The notes beneath the pieces are model-generated. The model was not told the DNA's origin. It saw nothing but the letters and a program-made list of their open reading frames with translations, and ran no database searches. Shown piece by piece: positions 8,179 through 16,045 of a stretch of DNA of 64,000 nt. The position numbers and the translations under genes were made by a program. Every line of letters starts with the position of its first letter. Within the stretch, counting starts at the first letter, position 1. Source of the DNA: Muribaculaceae bacterium (GTDB lineage: Bacteria; Bacteroidota; Bacteroidia; Bacteroidales; Muribaculaceae); the NCBI GenBank assembly GCA_017940245.1, contig JAGAYZ010000025.1, forward strand, positions 95,189 through 159,188, read 5' to 3'.

Positions 8179-9963
8179 CTATTCTATGGCGGCAGTGCGG
8201 GCTGCAAGCCAATCGCGCTCGGCATCGTTGAGCAACGGGTTCAAGCGCTCGCGCACCATGCGGTGATAATCGTTGATCTGACCTATTTCTTCGGCCGTGA
8301 GCATTTCGCGGTCGATGAGGCGCAGGTCATAGGGGCACAAGGTGAGCGTCTCAAACTTGTAGAAGCGGCCGAAGCCCTCACTCTCGGCGGCATTGACCAC
8401 CAGAATCAGGTTTTCGATGCGTATTCCATACTGGCCGGCCTTGTAAAGTCCGGGCTCGTTGCTCACCACCATGCCGGGGCGTAGCGGTGTAGGGTTCTGC
8501 TCTGTGCGGATGCTGTGAGGTCCCTCGTGGCATCCCAGGAAGTGCCCCACCCCATGGCCGGTGCCATGCCAGTAGGTCATTCCCTCCTGCCACAGCGGCA
8601 AGCGAGCCAGCACATCGAGATTCACGCCGCACACGCCATCGGGGAACTGCGCCCGTGCCAGAGCCAGATGTCCCTTGAGCACCAGTGTATAGTCGTGCCG
8701 CTCGGCTGCCGTGGGATTACCCAGCGTGATAGTACGGGTCAAATCGGTGGTACCGCACAGATATTGGCCACCACTGTCGATGAGCAGCAGTCCCTCGCCA
8801 TGCAGCGTGCTGGCACTCTGCTGGTCGGCCTCATAGTGCACGATGGCTCCATGCTCCTTGTAGCCGGCAATCATGGCAAAACTGTCGCCACAATACAGAT
8901 CGCATCGTGCACGCTCCTGCTTGCCGCGCTCCCACACATCCAGTTCGTTAATCGTGGCGCTAGGGGCTGTTTCCTCCACCCACTTGAGCAGGCGCACCAT
9001 GGCGGCGCCATCGTGCTCCATGGCCTTGCGGAAACCGGCTATCTGCACCTCATTCTTAATGGCCTTCAGCGCAGTGATGGGTGACTGCGAGTAAATCTTC
9101 TGGCAAGGCATGGCGACAGCCAGTGTGTCGCTCACGCTGTTGGGGTCGATGAGCACGGTGTCGTGCTCACTGCGGCGCTCCAGGTAACGCGTCACATCGT
9201 CGTAGTCGCGCACGCGCACACCACACTGCTTCAGATGGCGCTCCACCTCGTCGGTCACCTTATTCTTGTCGATGAACAAACTGCAGTCGTTCTCGGCAAT
9301 GAAAGCAAACGCAGTCACCACCGGTGTGAACTCCACATCGCTACCACGCAAGTTCAGCAACCAGGCTATTTCGTCCAGCGCACTGATAAACATGGCATCG
9401 GCACCCATGTTTTCAAGCGTCTCCAGCACACGCTGCAACTTGCTCTGCGCACTCTCGCCGGCATATTGCTCGTCGTGCACAAATGCGGCTCCCGAGGGCC
9501 GAGCCGGTCGGTCGGTCCACACTTTGTCGGCCACATAAAAGTCTGTTGCCAACATAAATCCATTTTCGCCGCAAAACCGCTCCAGCCGATTGGCTTCCAT
9601 CACGGTAAACAGGCGGCCGTCGATGCCCACCAGGGCATCCTCGTCCAGGTTTTGACCCATCCACTCTTCAATGGTGAGGTCGGGTTCCTCGCCGTTCTCG
9701 CGCATCAGCTTCACCTCGCTGCCGGCCAGTTGTTGCTCGGCTTGCAGGAAATAGCGCGAGTCGGTCCACAACAGGGCCTGGTCGAGCGTAAACACTGCCG
9801 TGCCGTTACTGCCCGTGAAACCGGTGAGCCAGTCACGCAGTTTCCAGCAATCATTGATATACTCACTGTGGTGTGGGTCGGTACCTGGCACTATCACGGC
9901 GTCCACGTTCACTTTGCGCATAGCCTCGCGCAAGGCCTCAATACGATTGTTTGTCTCTTGCAT
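8179..9963 (-). CDS. Xaa-Pro aminopeptidase (M24B), three-domain type
   Basis: 594 aa, no signal peptide, so cytosolic. It removes the N-terminal residue from peptides with proline at position 2. Two N-terminal creatinase-like domains precede the C-terminal pita-bread catalytic domain. Metal ligands are D396 (LLIDSGG), D407 (TTDLTRT), the histidine in GTGHGVGHFLGCHEG, E503 (VSNEPGLY) and E517 (IRIENL). The 11- and 14-residue spacings are those of the XPNPEP1-type enzymes. The length and the extra N-terminal domain fit the long eukaryote-like form rather than the short PepP. It starts 42 nt downstream of the exported-protein gene ending at 10006 and may be co-transcribed with it. Confidence 0.93.
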   Translation of the reverse strand: MQETNNRIEALREAMRKVNVDAVIVPGTDPHHSEYINDCWKLRDWLTGFTGSNGTAVFTLDQALLWTDSRYFLQAEQQLAGSEVKLMRENGEEPDLTIEEWMGQNLDEDALVGIDGRLFTVMEANRLERFCGENGFMLATDFYVADKVWTDRPARPSGAAFVHDEQYAGESAQSKLQRVLETLENMGADAMFISALDEIAWLLNLRGSDVEFTPVVTAFAFIAENDCSLFIDKNKVTDEVERHLKQCGVRVRDYDDVTRYLERRSEHDTVLIDPNSVSDTLAVAMPCQKIYSQSPITALKAIKNEVQIAGFRKAMEHDGAAMVRLLKWVEETAPSATINELDVWERGKQERARCDLYCGDSFAMIAGYKEHGAIVHYEADQQSASTLHGEGLLLIDSGGQYLCGTTDLTRTITLGNPTAAERHDYTLVLKGHLALARAQFPDGVCGVNLDVLARLPLWQEGMTYWHGTGHGVGHFLGCHEGPHSIRTEQNPTPLRPGMVVSNEPGLYKAGQYGIRIENLILVVNAAESEGFGRFYKFETLTLCPYDLRLIDREMLTAEEIGQINDYHRMVRERLNPLLNDAERDWLAARTAAIE

Positions 9964-10005
9964 ATCTTATCTAACTTTTAACTCTTCTCTTTCTTCTCGG
10001 TGAAT

Positions 10006-10965
10006 TTATCGCAGCGCATCGGGAATGCGCACCGGACTATTGGGGTTGAAGCCCGCCGGCATGGGAGCGTTGATGTGATGGTCGGTGGGATTGTAGTCTT
10101 TATAGTCGGTATAACCATTGCGTCCCCTGCCCAGCAAGAAATCAAAAATCTGGTAGAGCAGGCCACCGGCATCAAAGCTGATGGGCTGCCCCATGAGTTT
10201 GACGGTGGGTGCCACGATGGGCACCGTGCGCCATCGGCCGGTATAGACATCGTAGTAGCGTTGCGCACCCACGTCGAGCGACACCGTTTCACTCATCTTG
10301 ATGCCCAGTGTGCCGCCATAGCGTGTGTCTTGCAAGAAAGGCATGGCTGCCACCGAGTGAAATTGCTGATTGGCATAATACTGTCCAAAGGCATTAAGCG
10401 TAAACACATCGCTCAACTGCCAGCTGGCCTTGCCCCACACACCGTAACTGTTCCATGCCTCACGGCCCATGTGATATTTGTTGCCGCTCAACCCGGCAGT
10501 CAACGTCACGTTGTCGCCCAGTAACTGAGTGATGCCCACACTGGCACTGCTCACATTGCCAAGACCCGGCATAGCCGTAAACGCACTGCTTCCCGACACA
10601 TAGCCACGGCCCACGACAGCAATCACGCCACCTCGAGCCCAGTTGCCACCATACGGATCCATCCTAAAGCGGAATGGCTCATGCGATGGTTGTGAATACG
10701 TGTTGTGGTCGGGCATAAACGACATCGCCGCGCGCTCGTGACGTTCAGTCCACAGCGCGTTGTCCACCATGTGGTAGTCGAGCGATTGCGTGAAACTGGG
10801 TGTCAGCCCCGGTGCGATGGGTTGTGGTAGCACGGGCTTCAGCAGCGACTCGGACAGCACCGGCCGGTCAAGGTGCAGCGAAATAGGAGCCGTCTCCTGC
10901 GCGCGCACACCTACAGCACTCACCATCATGAGTGCCACCAACGCATATCTTACTGTCACTTTCAC
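10006..10965 (-). CDS. Exported protein of unknown function, possibly an outer-membrane barrel
   Basis: 319 aa with a GTG start at 10965 giving a good signal peptide (KVTVRYALVALMMVSAVGVRAQ). The mature part has alternating glycine/aromatic strands (SASVGITQLLGDNVTLTAGLSG; GVWGKASWQLSDVFTLNAFG) typical of outer-membrane beta-barrels. The C-terminus is a proline-rich tail (NAPMPAGFNPNSPVRIPDALR). I do not recognise a named family. A consensus promoter inside an interspersed repeat ends only five bases before the GTG, so the mRNA may be leaderless, or translation may start slightly further in. Confidence 0.65.
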   Translation of the reverse strand: MKVTVRYALVALMMVSAVGVRAQETAPISLHLDRPVLSESLLKPVLPQPIAPGLTPSFTQSLDYHMVDNALWTERHERAAMSFMPDHNTYSQPSHEPFRFRMDPYGGNWARGGVIAVVGRGYVSGSSAFTAMPGLGNVSSASVGITQLLGDNVTLTAGLSGNKYHMGREAWNSYGVWGKASWQLSDVFTLNAFGQYYANQQFHSVAAMPFLQDTRYGGTLGIKMSETVSLDVGAQRYYDVYTGRWRTVPIVAPTVKLMGQPISFDAGGLLYQIFDFLLGRGRNGYTDYKDYNPTDHHINAPMPAGFNPNSPVRIPDALR

Positions 10966-11137
10966 TCTGCAAAATTACGAATAAGCGAGCGCAGAACAAA
11001 ATGAGAAACAAAAGTTTTTCATTTTTTATGCCGAGCGTGAGTAATTTCGGCCGAAGGCCAACATTACGAATAAGCGAGCGAAAAGCAAAAGAAAAAACTC
11101 GTTTATTCTTTTTGCTTTGCCGAGCGTGAGCAATTTC
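10966..11137 (-). repeat. Promoter-bearing interspersed repeat, two tandem units (locus 1)
   Basis: Two related units, about 10966-11060 and 11061-11137, share CGCTCGCTTATTCGTAAT (minus-strand sense), flanked by purine/pyrimidine-rich arms and a GCTCGGC end. The proximal unit has a perfect promoter. The distal unit has a degenerate -7 box (TAATGTTG). Copies also occur at 12420-12620, 38407-38639 and 51481-51525. Confidence 0.8.
10970..11000 (-). promoter_or_regulatory. Consensus promoter within an interspersed repeat (locus 1)
   Basis: On the minus strand: TTTG (11000-10997), 19 nt, TAATTTTG (10977-10970). It points into the exported-protein gene starting at 10965 and is part of the repeat at 10966-11137. 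Confidence 0.75.
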
Positions 11138-11221
11138 AATCACAATTCCTTATAACAAATCTTTGATTCTCGCCACATTGCATTGGCTCACCTTTTTGAA
11201 AATTCTCTTTTCTCAGTAATG

Positions 11222-12352
11222 TCAATTGTCCAATAGGTTTTCAATCTCCCTGTCGAAATCTGATTTGAAAAGATGATCTTGAACGATACGGTATTTCTCA
11301 AATTCAGCTTCGGCAAACAACTTTGCATTTGCGGCCGATACAGAACCGCTGTCGGTTAATAGCGGGCGATCGTCCATCGACAAGAATTTGTCAATATAGC
11401 TGGCCCAATCCTCCATTGTCATGGGAATATGGCGTTTAGCGCGTTCTTCAGCCAAGTCAAGAAATGCGTTTACAACGCGTCCCAGGCTGTCCAACTCTTG
11501 ACCTTTGAGGTAATTCTTGGCAATCGAAACATCGGTCTTGACGATTTTTCCCATCGGTGCGTTTTCCCATGTCGTTAGTCCCATGTGTTCTTTTTCTGCA
11601 TCGGCACGTTCGATAATCAATTCAGCTGCTGTGTGACCGTGGATGGCATAGTGAAGTTTGTTCTGCACCATGGCGAAAAAGCGGCGAGTTGTTGGAGCGT
11701 CTTTATTATAATCGATGGCAGTGGCATAAAGGTCGGTTACTTTCTGGTAAAACCTGCGCTCGCTCATGCGTATCTCTCGGATCTCGGCTAATAAGTGCTC
11801 AAAATAGTCAACCGAGAGGAATGCTCCGTTCTCCATTCGTTTCTTGTCGATTACATAGCCACGAATGGCAAATTGCCGCAGCACCGCCGTTGCCCACTGA
11901 CGAAATTGCGTTGCTCGAGTGGAATTGGCTCGATAGCCCACAGAGATGATAGCGTCCAAATTATAGAACTGGGTATTGTATTCCTTCCCATCGGAGGCAG
12001 TTCGTCGGAATTTCCGACATACTGACTCCTTATCCAGTTCACCATCATGAAAAATGTTTTGAAGATGTTCAGCTATCGTCGAGCGACTTTTATCGAATAA
12101 GGCGGCAATGGCATCTTGTGTGCACCAGATACTTTCATCGGCATACATCACCTCAATGCCCACCGCTTGATTTTGCGACTGAAAAATCAAGAACTCTGCG
12201 GTACTGTTTCTAATGGTCAGCTGTCGAGGCGCGGCCGATGACAGTTCGTTAAGCTGCCACTCGCAACCACAGTCCTTGCAATGATACACTGCACCCTCAA
12301 ATCGCACATTCGGCGACTTGCACCTAGGACATGATATACTATTCTGAATCAT
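11222..12352 (-). CDS. RhuM-family (virulence protein RhuM) protein with N-terminal zinc ribbon
   Basis: 376 aa. Residues 8-28 form a CxxC-13-CxxC zinc ribbon (SCPRCKSP...HCKDCGCEW). From about residue 50 the sequence matches the RhuM/DUF4062-neighbour type: SIWCTQDAIAALFDKSRSTIAEHL (a DNA-binding-like helical segment), then TQFYNLDAIISVGYRANSTRATQFRQWA and the RGYVIDKKRMENG signature. RhuM proteins are widespread in accessory regions, often near restriction systems, and their biochemical role is unknown. The zinc ribbon fused in front is unusual to me. Codon use is more AT-rich than flanking genes, and the gene lies between two promoter-bearing repeats, which suggests acquisition. No restriction genes are adjacent here. 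Confidence 0.8.
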   Translation of the reverse strand: MIQNSISCPRCKSPNVRFEGAVYHCKDCGCEWQLNELSSAAPRQLTIRNSTAEFLIFQSQNQAVGIEVMYADESIWCTQDAIAALFDKSRSTIAEHLQNIFHDGELDKESVCRKFRRTASDGKEYNTQFYNLDAIISVGYRANSTRATQFRQWATAVLRQFAIRGYVIDKKRMENGAFLSVDYFEHLLAEIREIRMSERRFYQKVTDLYATAIDYNKDAPTTRRFFAMVQNKLHYAIHGHTAAELIIERADAEKEHMGLTTWENAPMGKIVKTDVSIAKNYLKGQELDSLGRVVNAFLDLAEERAKRHIPMTMEDWASYIDKFLSMDDRPLLTDSGSVSAANAKLFAEAEFEKYRIVQDHLFKSDFDREIENLLDN

Positions 12353-12419
12353 ATCAACAGCTAATTCTTTTTTCCTCGGTTAAAGTCCACGGCTATTAGA
12401 GATCTAACATCATTTTCAC

Positions 12420-12620
12420 TTTCACTCTGCAAAATTACGAATAAGCGAGCGAAAAGCAAAAGAAAAAACTTGTTTATTCTTTCAATTTGCTTTGCCGAGC
12501 GTGAGTAATTTCGGCCAAAGGCCAACATTACGAACCCTAAAAGGCTCGAGGAGATGATGAAGCACGAGTTGCACACAGTGCAGCGTGCAGAACTCGACCC
12601 AATAAGCGAGCGAAAAGGGT
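12420..12620 (-). repeat. Promoter-bearing interspersed repeat, two units, one interrupted (locus 2)
   Basis: The proximal unit (about 12420-12526) is nearly identical to the locus 1 units. The second unit begins with ACATTACGAA and resumes at 12601 with AATAAGCGAGCGAAAAG, interrupted by a 66-bp insertion at 12535-12600. Read on the minus strand the promoter faces the RhuM gene. Confidence 0.75.
12430..12460 (-). promoter_or_regulatory. Consensus promoter within an interspersed repeat (locus 2)
   Basis: On the minus strand: TTTG (12460-12457), 19 nt, TAATTTTG (12437-12430). The leader to the RhuM start at 12352 would be about 70 nt. Confidence 0.75.
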
Positions 12621-12631
12621 ATTTTTTTGAA

Positions 12632-13594
12632 TTAGATTTGGTGAGCGGCGAGGAAAGCGCGCACGTGGGCGGCATATTGGTCGGGGTAGAGATTGTAGGA
12701 GCGGTCGTGACCGGCACCGGGGGCGAGCCAAAGTTGCTTGGGTTGTGGCTTGGCTTCGTAGAGCGGATGCACCATGCGCGTAGGCACATAATCGTCGGCA
12801 TCACCATGAATGAACAGCATGGGCAAGCGGCACTTTTTCACCTGATTGAGCGGAGACGCCTGGCCAAAACTCCACCCATAACGCAGTTTGCACAAGGCAC
12901 TGGTAGTGTAGAGCAATGGAAACTCGGGCACGCCAAACTGGTTGCGGGCTTCGCCGGCAAACTCGTCCCACACACTGGTGTAACCACAGTCTTCTATATA
13001 TGCCTTCACATAAGGTGGCTGCGGCTCGCCCGAGACACACATCACCGTGGCGGCTCCCATAGAGATGCCCATCACCACCATGCGGGTCATCGCAGAGTCG
13101 GCACGAAACAGTTCGTTGGCCACCTGCATCCAGCGCAACACATCCAGGCGGTCGGTCCACCCCATGCCGATGACCTCGCCCTGGCTGCGCCCATGAGCCG
13201 CAAGGTCGGGCAAGAGAATATTGTAGCCCAGTTCATGATGGAACATATAACCCATCTTGAGCATGCTCAGTGCCTGGCACTTGTAACCATGTACCAGCAC
13301 TGCGACACGGGTGGTGGGAACATCGGCCGCCACCCACCAAGCGTGCATGCGTGCTCCATCGCTCTCGCGCGTGATGAATGTGTCGCGCAAGGCATGGGTG
13401 GCCTGGATGCTGTCGAGCCAGGGGCCAACCCAAGGTGTCTCGGCATGCAATCGCTCCAGCACGTGCTCGTCACTGTCGCTGCCGGGCGCGAGCGAATAGG
13501 AGAGCATGTAACAACTCAGTGCCACCACCACGCCGATGACCACCACAATCAGGGCCAAGCCCCACTTCAATAACCTGCGCCCCACGCTAGTCAT
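12632..13594 (-). CDS. Membrane-anchored alpha/beta hydrolase
   Basis: 320 aa. An N-terminal transmembrane helix (LLKWGLALIVVVIGVVVALSCYM) anchors an alpha/beta hydrolase domain. The nucleophile elbow is GISMGAA, the acid is in HGDADDYVP, and the histidine is in GAGHDRS. The strand-loop VLVHGYKC carries the oxyanion-hole HG. Similar proteins (FrsA/YqkD-like) are carboxylesterases or peptidase-like enzymes of unknown substrate. The active site should lie outside the cytoplasmic membrane. The start at 13594 is 8 nt after the stop of the C10 protease gene, so the two are probably an operon. Confidence 0.85.
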   Translation of the reverse strand: MTSVGRRLLKWGLALIVVVIGVVVALSCYMLSYSLAPGSDSDEHVLERLHAETPWVGPWLDSIQATHALRDTFITRESDGARMHAWWVAADVPTTRVAVLVHGYKCQALSMLKMGYMFHHELGYNILLPDLAAHGRSQGEVIGMGWTDRLDVLRWMQVANELFRADSAMTRMVVMGISMGAATVMCVSGEPQPPYVKAYIEDCGYTSVWDEFAGEARNQFGVPEFPLLYTTSALCKLRYGWSFGQASPLNQVKKCRLPMLFIHGDADDYVPTRMVHPLYEAKPQPKQLWLAPGAGHDRSYNLYPDQYAAHVRAFLAAHQI

Positions 13595-13602
13595 GGCTGC
13601 AA

Positions 13603-15363
13603 TTATTTGCTCAAGATTATATTTATCAATGCGTTCACATCGCTCACATCTATATCGGTGTCGTCGGTGATATAGGCGCGGCCGGCATAGTTCTCGGCTC
13701 TATCGTTACCCAAAATGATGTTGATGAGGATGTTCACATCGCTCACGTCGGCCGTGCCGTCATCGTTCACGTCGCCCTTAACAGGCTCTTCGGGCTGCGG
13801 TTGCTCGATGTCACCCTCACTGAAATAGGCTCTGTTGCCTCGCACCTCCATCTTAATATACTGGCCGCGGTCTTTGGGGCGCTCAAAGTAGTAGCCCTGA
13901 TTACCCGTGTAGTAAATGGCGTAGATGCGATAGACCCCTTCGGCCAACATCTGTGGAATGGTGTAAGAAATCGACGAAGCACTATAGGTGCTACCCACTT
14001 CGATGCCCGAGGCATCCACGATATATCCTCCACCCAGCGAGTTCTGCAGGTCGTCAGTGACAATGTTCACGCCCCAGTAGCAGGTCGACAGGTCGCCATC
14101 GCCCAAGAAAGTGATACTATTCATGGACATTTGCATGGCGCCACCGAGTGCCACCGAAGTGGTGCTAGTAGTGAAATTCACCATATAGCCCCGGAACTCA
14201 ACCGTGGCGGGCTCGCCGCCCTCGTTAGGCTTGATGCCTATGATGGCTTGCTGGCCACTATTGTAACCGCCCTCAAATGAACCCACGCCCTGGTCCCTCG
14301 GGTTGAGCAATGTGCAGGCGAAATAATCGTCGGAGGTACCGCCCCAGCCCCAGTTCACATGGAAATAACCGTTGGTGTCATATCCGTCGAACACGAACGC
14401 GTGTCCACCCTCGCTGCTACTGCCCGAGTAATACACCGGTCGCCGGGCATCCAGCTCATCGCGCAGCATTTGTTCCCACTCATCCAGAGCATAGAAATCG
14501 CGCATGCGAAACTCCATGCTCTTGTCGTAGTCGAAATAGGTCAAGAGTGCATTATAAGCTTTATATGACGATGTTCCGCTCGACGTGCCATAGCTCATGT
14601 CCACGGCAATGCCCACATCGCTCATGAGTTTGGCCACAGCGTCGGCCTGAGCCGTGGTATAGTTGCCATTATAATTGTTAATCATCCGGTCCCAGCGATA
14701 GGTAGATTGGGCAAAGTCGGCACTGAGCGTTGTGGCTGTGCTGGCACCATTCACATAGCACTCATAGGAATGACTCCCCGTTCCTGTAGCAGGCCAGTTG
14801 TAATATTTCATGATTTGAGCGGTGGCAGTTGCCACACAGCCCGTTGCACAGCGATACACACTGAACCAGCTGCGGTCATAGATGGGACAGTTGTTGTTGA
14901 ACGGCTCCAGCTGGTTCCACTGGGTCTGCAAAAGCGGCAGTACGGCTGTGGTCAATTCCTGTGCCTGGCGCGCACGGGCCGATGGGTGAGTGCGCAAGTA
15001 TTGCAACTCACGCTCATACTGGCCAAGCCACCACCGCATGTTGTCGGGGATGTCGTTTTCATCAAATAAGCCGCAGGTAGAATAACCCCACACCGGAAGG
15101 GTGCAGTCGTCACCGCTCACCACCACGTAACCGTCGCCGGCACCACGATTGAACACATAATAGTTTGGCACGCCTGCAGCCGACTTGGCCTCATAGGCAA
15201 GTCGTAAATCGGCATTTAGTGCCGGCGCACGACGAGAAGCGGAATTCATGTTTAAGAATTGCTGGGCTGCTCTCAGAGCCTGCGCGGCATCAACACTGGC
15301 AGCCTGTGTGCATAAGGCACACGCGACCATAGCACATAGTGGCAATAATTTCTTCATTTTCAT
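13603..15363 (-). CDS. C10-family (streptopain-like) cysteine protease with dockerin-like repeats
   Basis: 586 aa. The order is signal peptide (ending near QAAS), an inhibitory prodomain (AQALRAAQQFLN...YYVFNRGAGDGYVVVSGDD), then the C10 peptidase domain. The catalytic cysteine is C176 in ATGCVATATAQIM and the histidine is H321 in GGHAFVFDGY; the HVNWGWGG segment is also typical. A beta-sandwich region follows. Residues about 530-586 hold two dockerin-like repeats; the first (DVNDDGTADVSD) is regular, the second (ITDDTDIDVSD) has lost the glycine and one acidic ligand of the loop. C10 enzymes of gut Bacteroidales are secreted proteases. A MITE-like palindrome lies immediately upstream. Confidence 0.92.
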   Translation of the reverse strand: MKMKKLLPLCAMVACALCTQAASVDAAQALRAAQQFLNMNSASRRAPALNADLRLAYEAKSAAGVPNYYVFNRGAGDGYVVVSGDDCTLPVWGYSTCGLFDENDIPDNMRWWLGQYERELQYLRTHPSARARQAQELTTAVLPLLQTQWNQLEPFNNNCPIYDRSWFSVYRCATGCVATATAQIMKYYNWPATGTGSHSYECYVNGASTATTLSADFAQSTYRWDRMINNYNGNYTTAQADAVAKLMSDVGIAVDMSYGTSSGTSSYKAYNALLTYFDYDKSMEFRMRDFYALDEWEQMLRDELDARRPVYYSGSSSEGGHAFVFDGYDTNGYFHVNWGWGGTSDDYFACTLLNPRDQGVGSFEGGYNSGQQAIIGIKPNEGGEPATVEFRGYMVNFTTSTTSVALGGAMQMSMNSITFLGDGDLSTCYWGVNIVTDDLQNSLGGGYIVDASGIEVGSTYSASSISYTIPQMLAEGVYRIYAIYYTGNQGYYFERPKDRGQYIKMEVRGNRAYFSEGDIEQPQPEEPVKGDVNDDGTADVSDVNILINIILGNDRAENYAGRAYITDDTDIDVSDVNALINIILSK

Positions 15364-15384
15364 ATTCTATCAGAGGTTATGTAA

Positions 15385-15561
15385 AGGTGTGTTCTATAAA
15401 TTAATAAAATGTAAAGATGGGTTCTTGGCTGTTTTTGTTTCTTTTCGGCATCTGCTGTGTTAAAGTCTTACAACATAGATTACTATGCTGTTTCACCTTT
15501 AACATGACATCTGCTCGAAAATAAACTAAAAACATCTCAAGTTAATTTATAGAACACACCT
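15385..15561. mobile_element. MITE-like palindromic element
   Basis: Perfect 20-bp terminal inverted repeats (15385-15404 and 15542-15561; AGGTGTGTTCTATAAATTAA and its complement) bound a 177-bp element with no ORF. The interior is itself an imperfect palindrome: TTTTCGGCATCTGC...GTTAAAG pairs with CTTTAAC...GCAGATG-like sequence, and a GTTTTTGTTTCTTTTCG arm pairs with CGAAAATAAACTAAAAAC. No clear target duplication is visible. It sits in the 5' region of the C10 protease gene. Confidence 0.65.
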
Positions 15562-15654
15562 AAAGTATCAACTGCAAAGATAGTGATTATCATTGAAATA
15601 AAAAAATGCCGACTGGTCATTGAAACTGACTGTCGACATTTTTCCAATTCTTGG

Positions 15655-15729
15655 TGGGTGCTACCTGATTCGAACAGGTGACCTCATCCCTGTCAAGGAT
15701 GCGCTCTAAACCAGCTGAGCTAAGCACCC
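15655..15729 (-). tRNA. tRNA-Val (anticodon GAC)
   Basis: Reading the minus strand, a 7-bp acceptor stem (GGGTGCT/AGCACCC), a D arm with AGCTCAGCTGGTT, an anticodon stem CATCC/GGATG with loop TTGACAG, and a T arm with GTTCGAATC fold correctly. The 3' CCA is encoded just after the discriminator A (15654-15652). A TACTTTTG box at 15754-15747 is a likely -7 element. Confidence 0.95.
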
Positions 15730-16045
15730 GCAAAACATTGCGGATGCAAAAGTAGAACTTTTCTATCAATTTCCGGCCAAGAGCACCTAAATATTATGAT
15801 TTTTTTACAATTTCTCCCGTTTTCGGATAACGACGCATTTATTGCAGTAATGTTCTTTGTAAGCGATTCCTCACTCGACAAATAGACGCAAGAACATGCA
15901 CAAGCTCTTATATTTTGGTTGAATTATGCAGCATTCCTTGCATAACTAAATTCTTTTCCTGCTTTTGTAGTTCAAACTGCCACTCAGCCGCAAGTCGTGC
16001 TGCCCATGTTTTAGGAATCATGCAAGGCGGTCTGTTTGAGTGGAT
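15730..16045. other. Intergenic region between DUF3667 gene and tRNA-Val
   Basis: Apart from the presumed tRNA promoter near 15747-15754, I see no gene, repeat or clear terminator. Small ORFs on the plus strand here are antisense or lack starts and family features. Confidence 0.5.
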
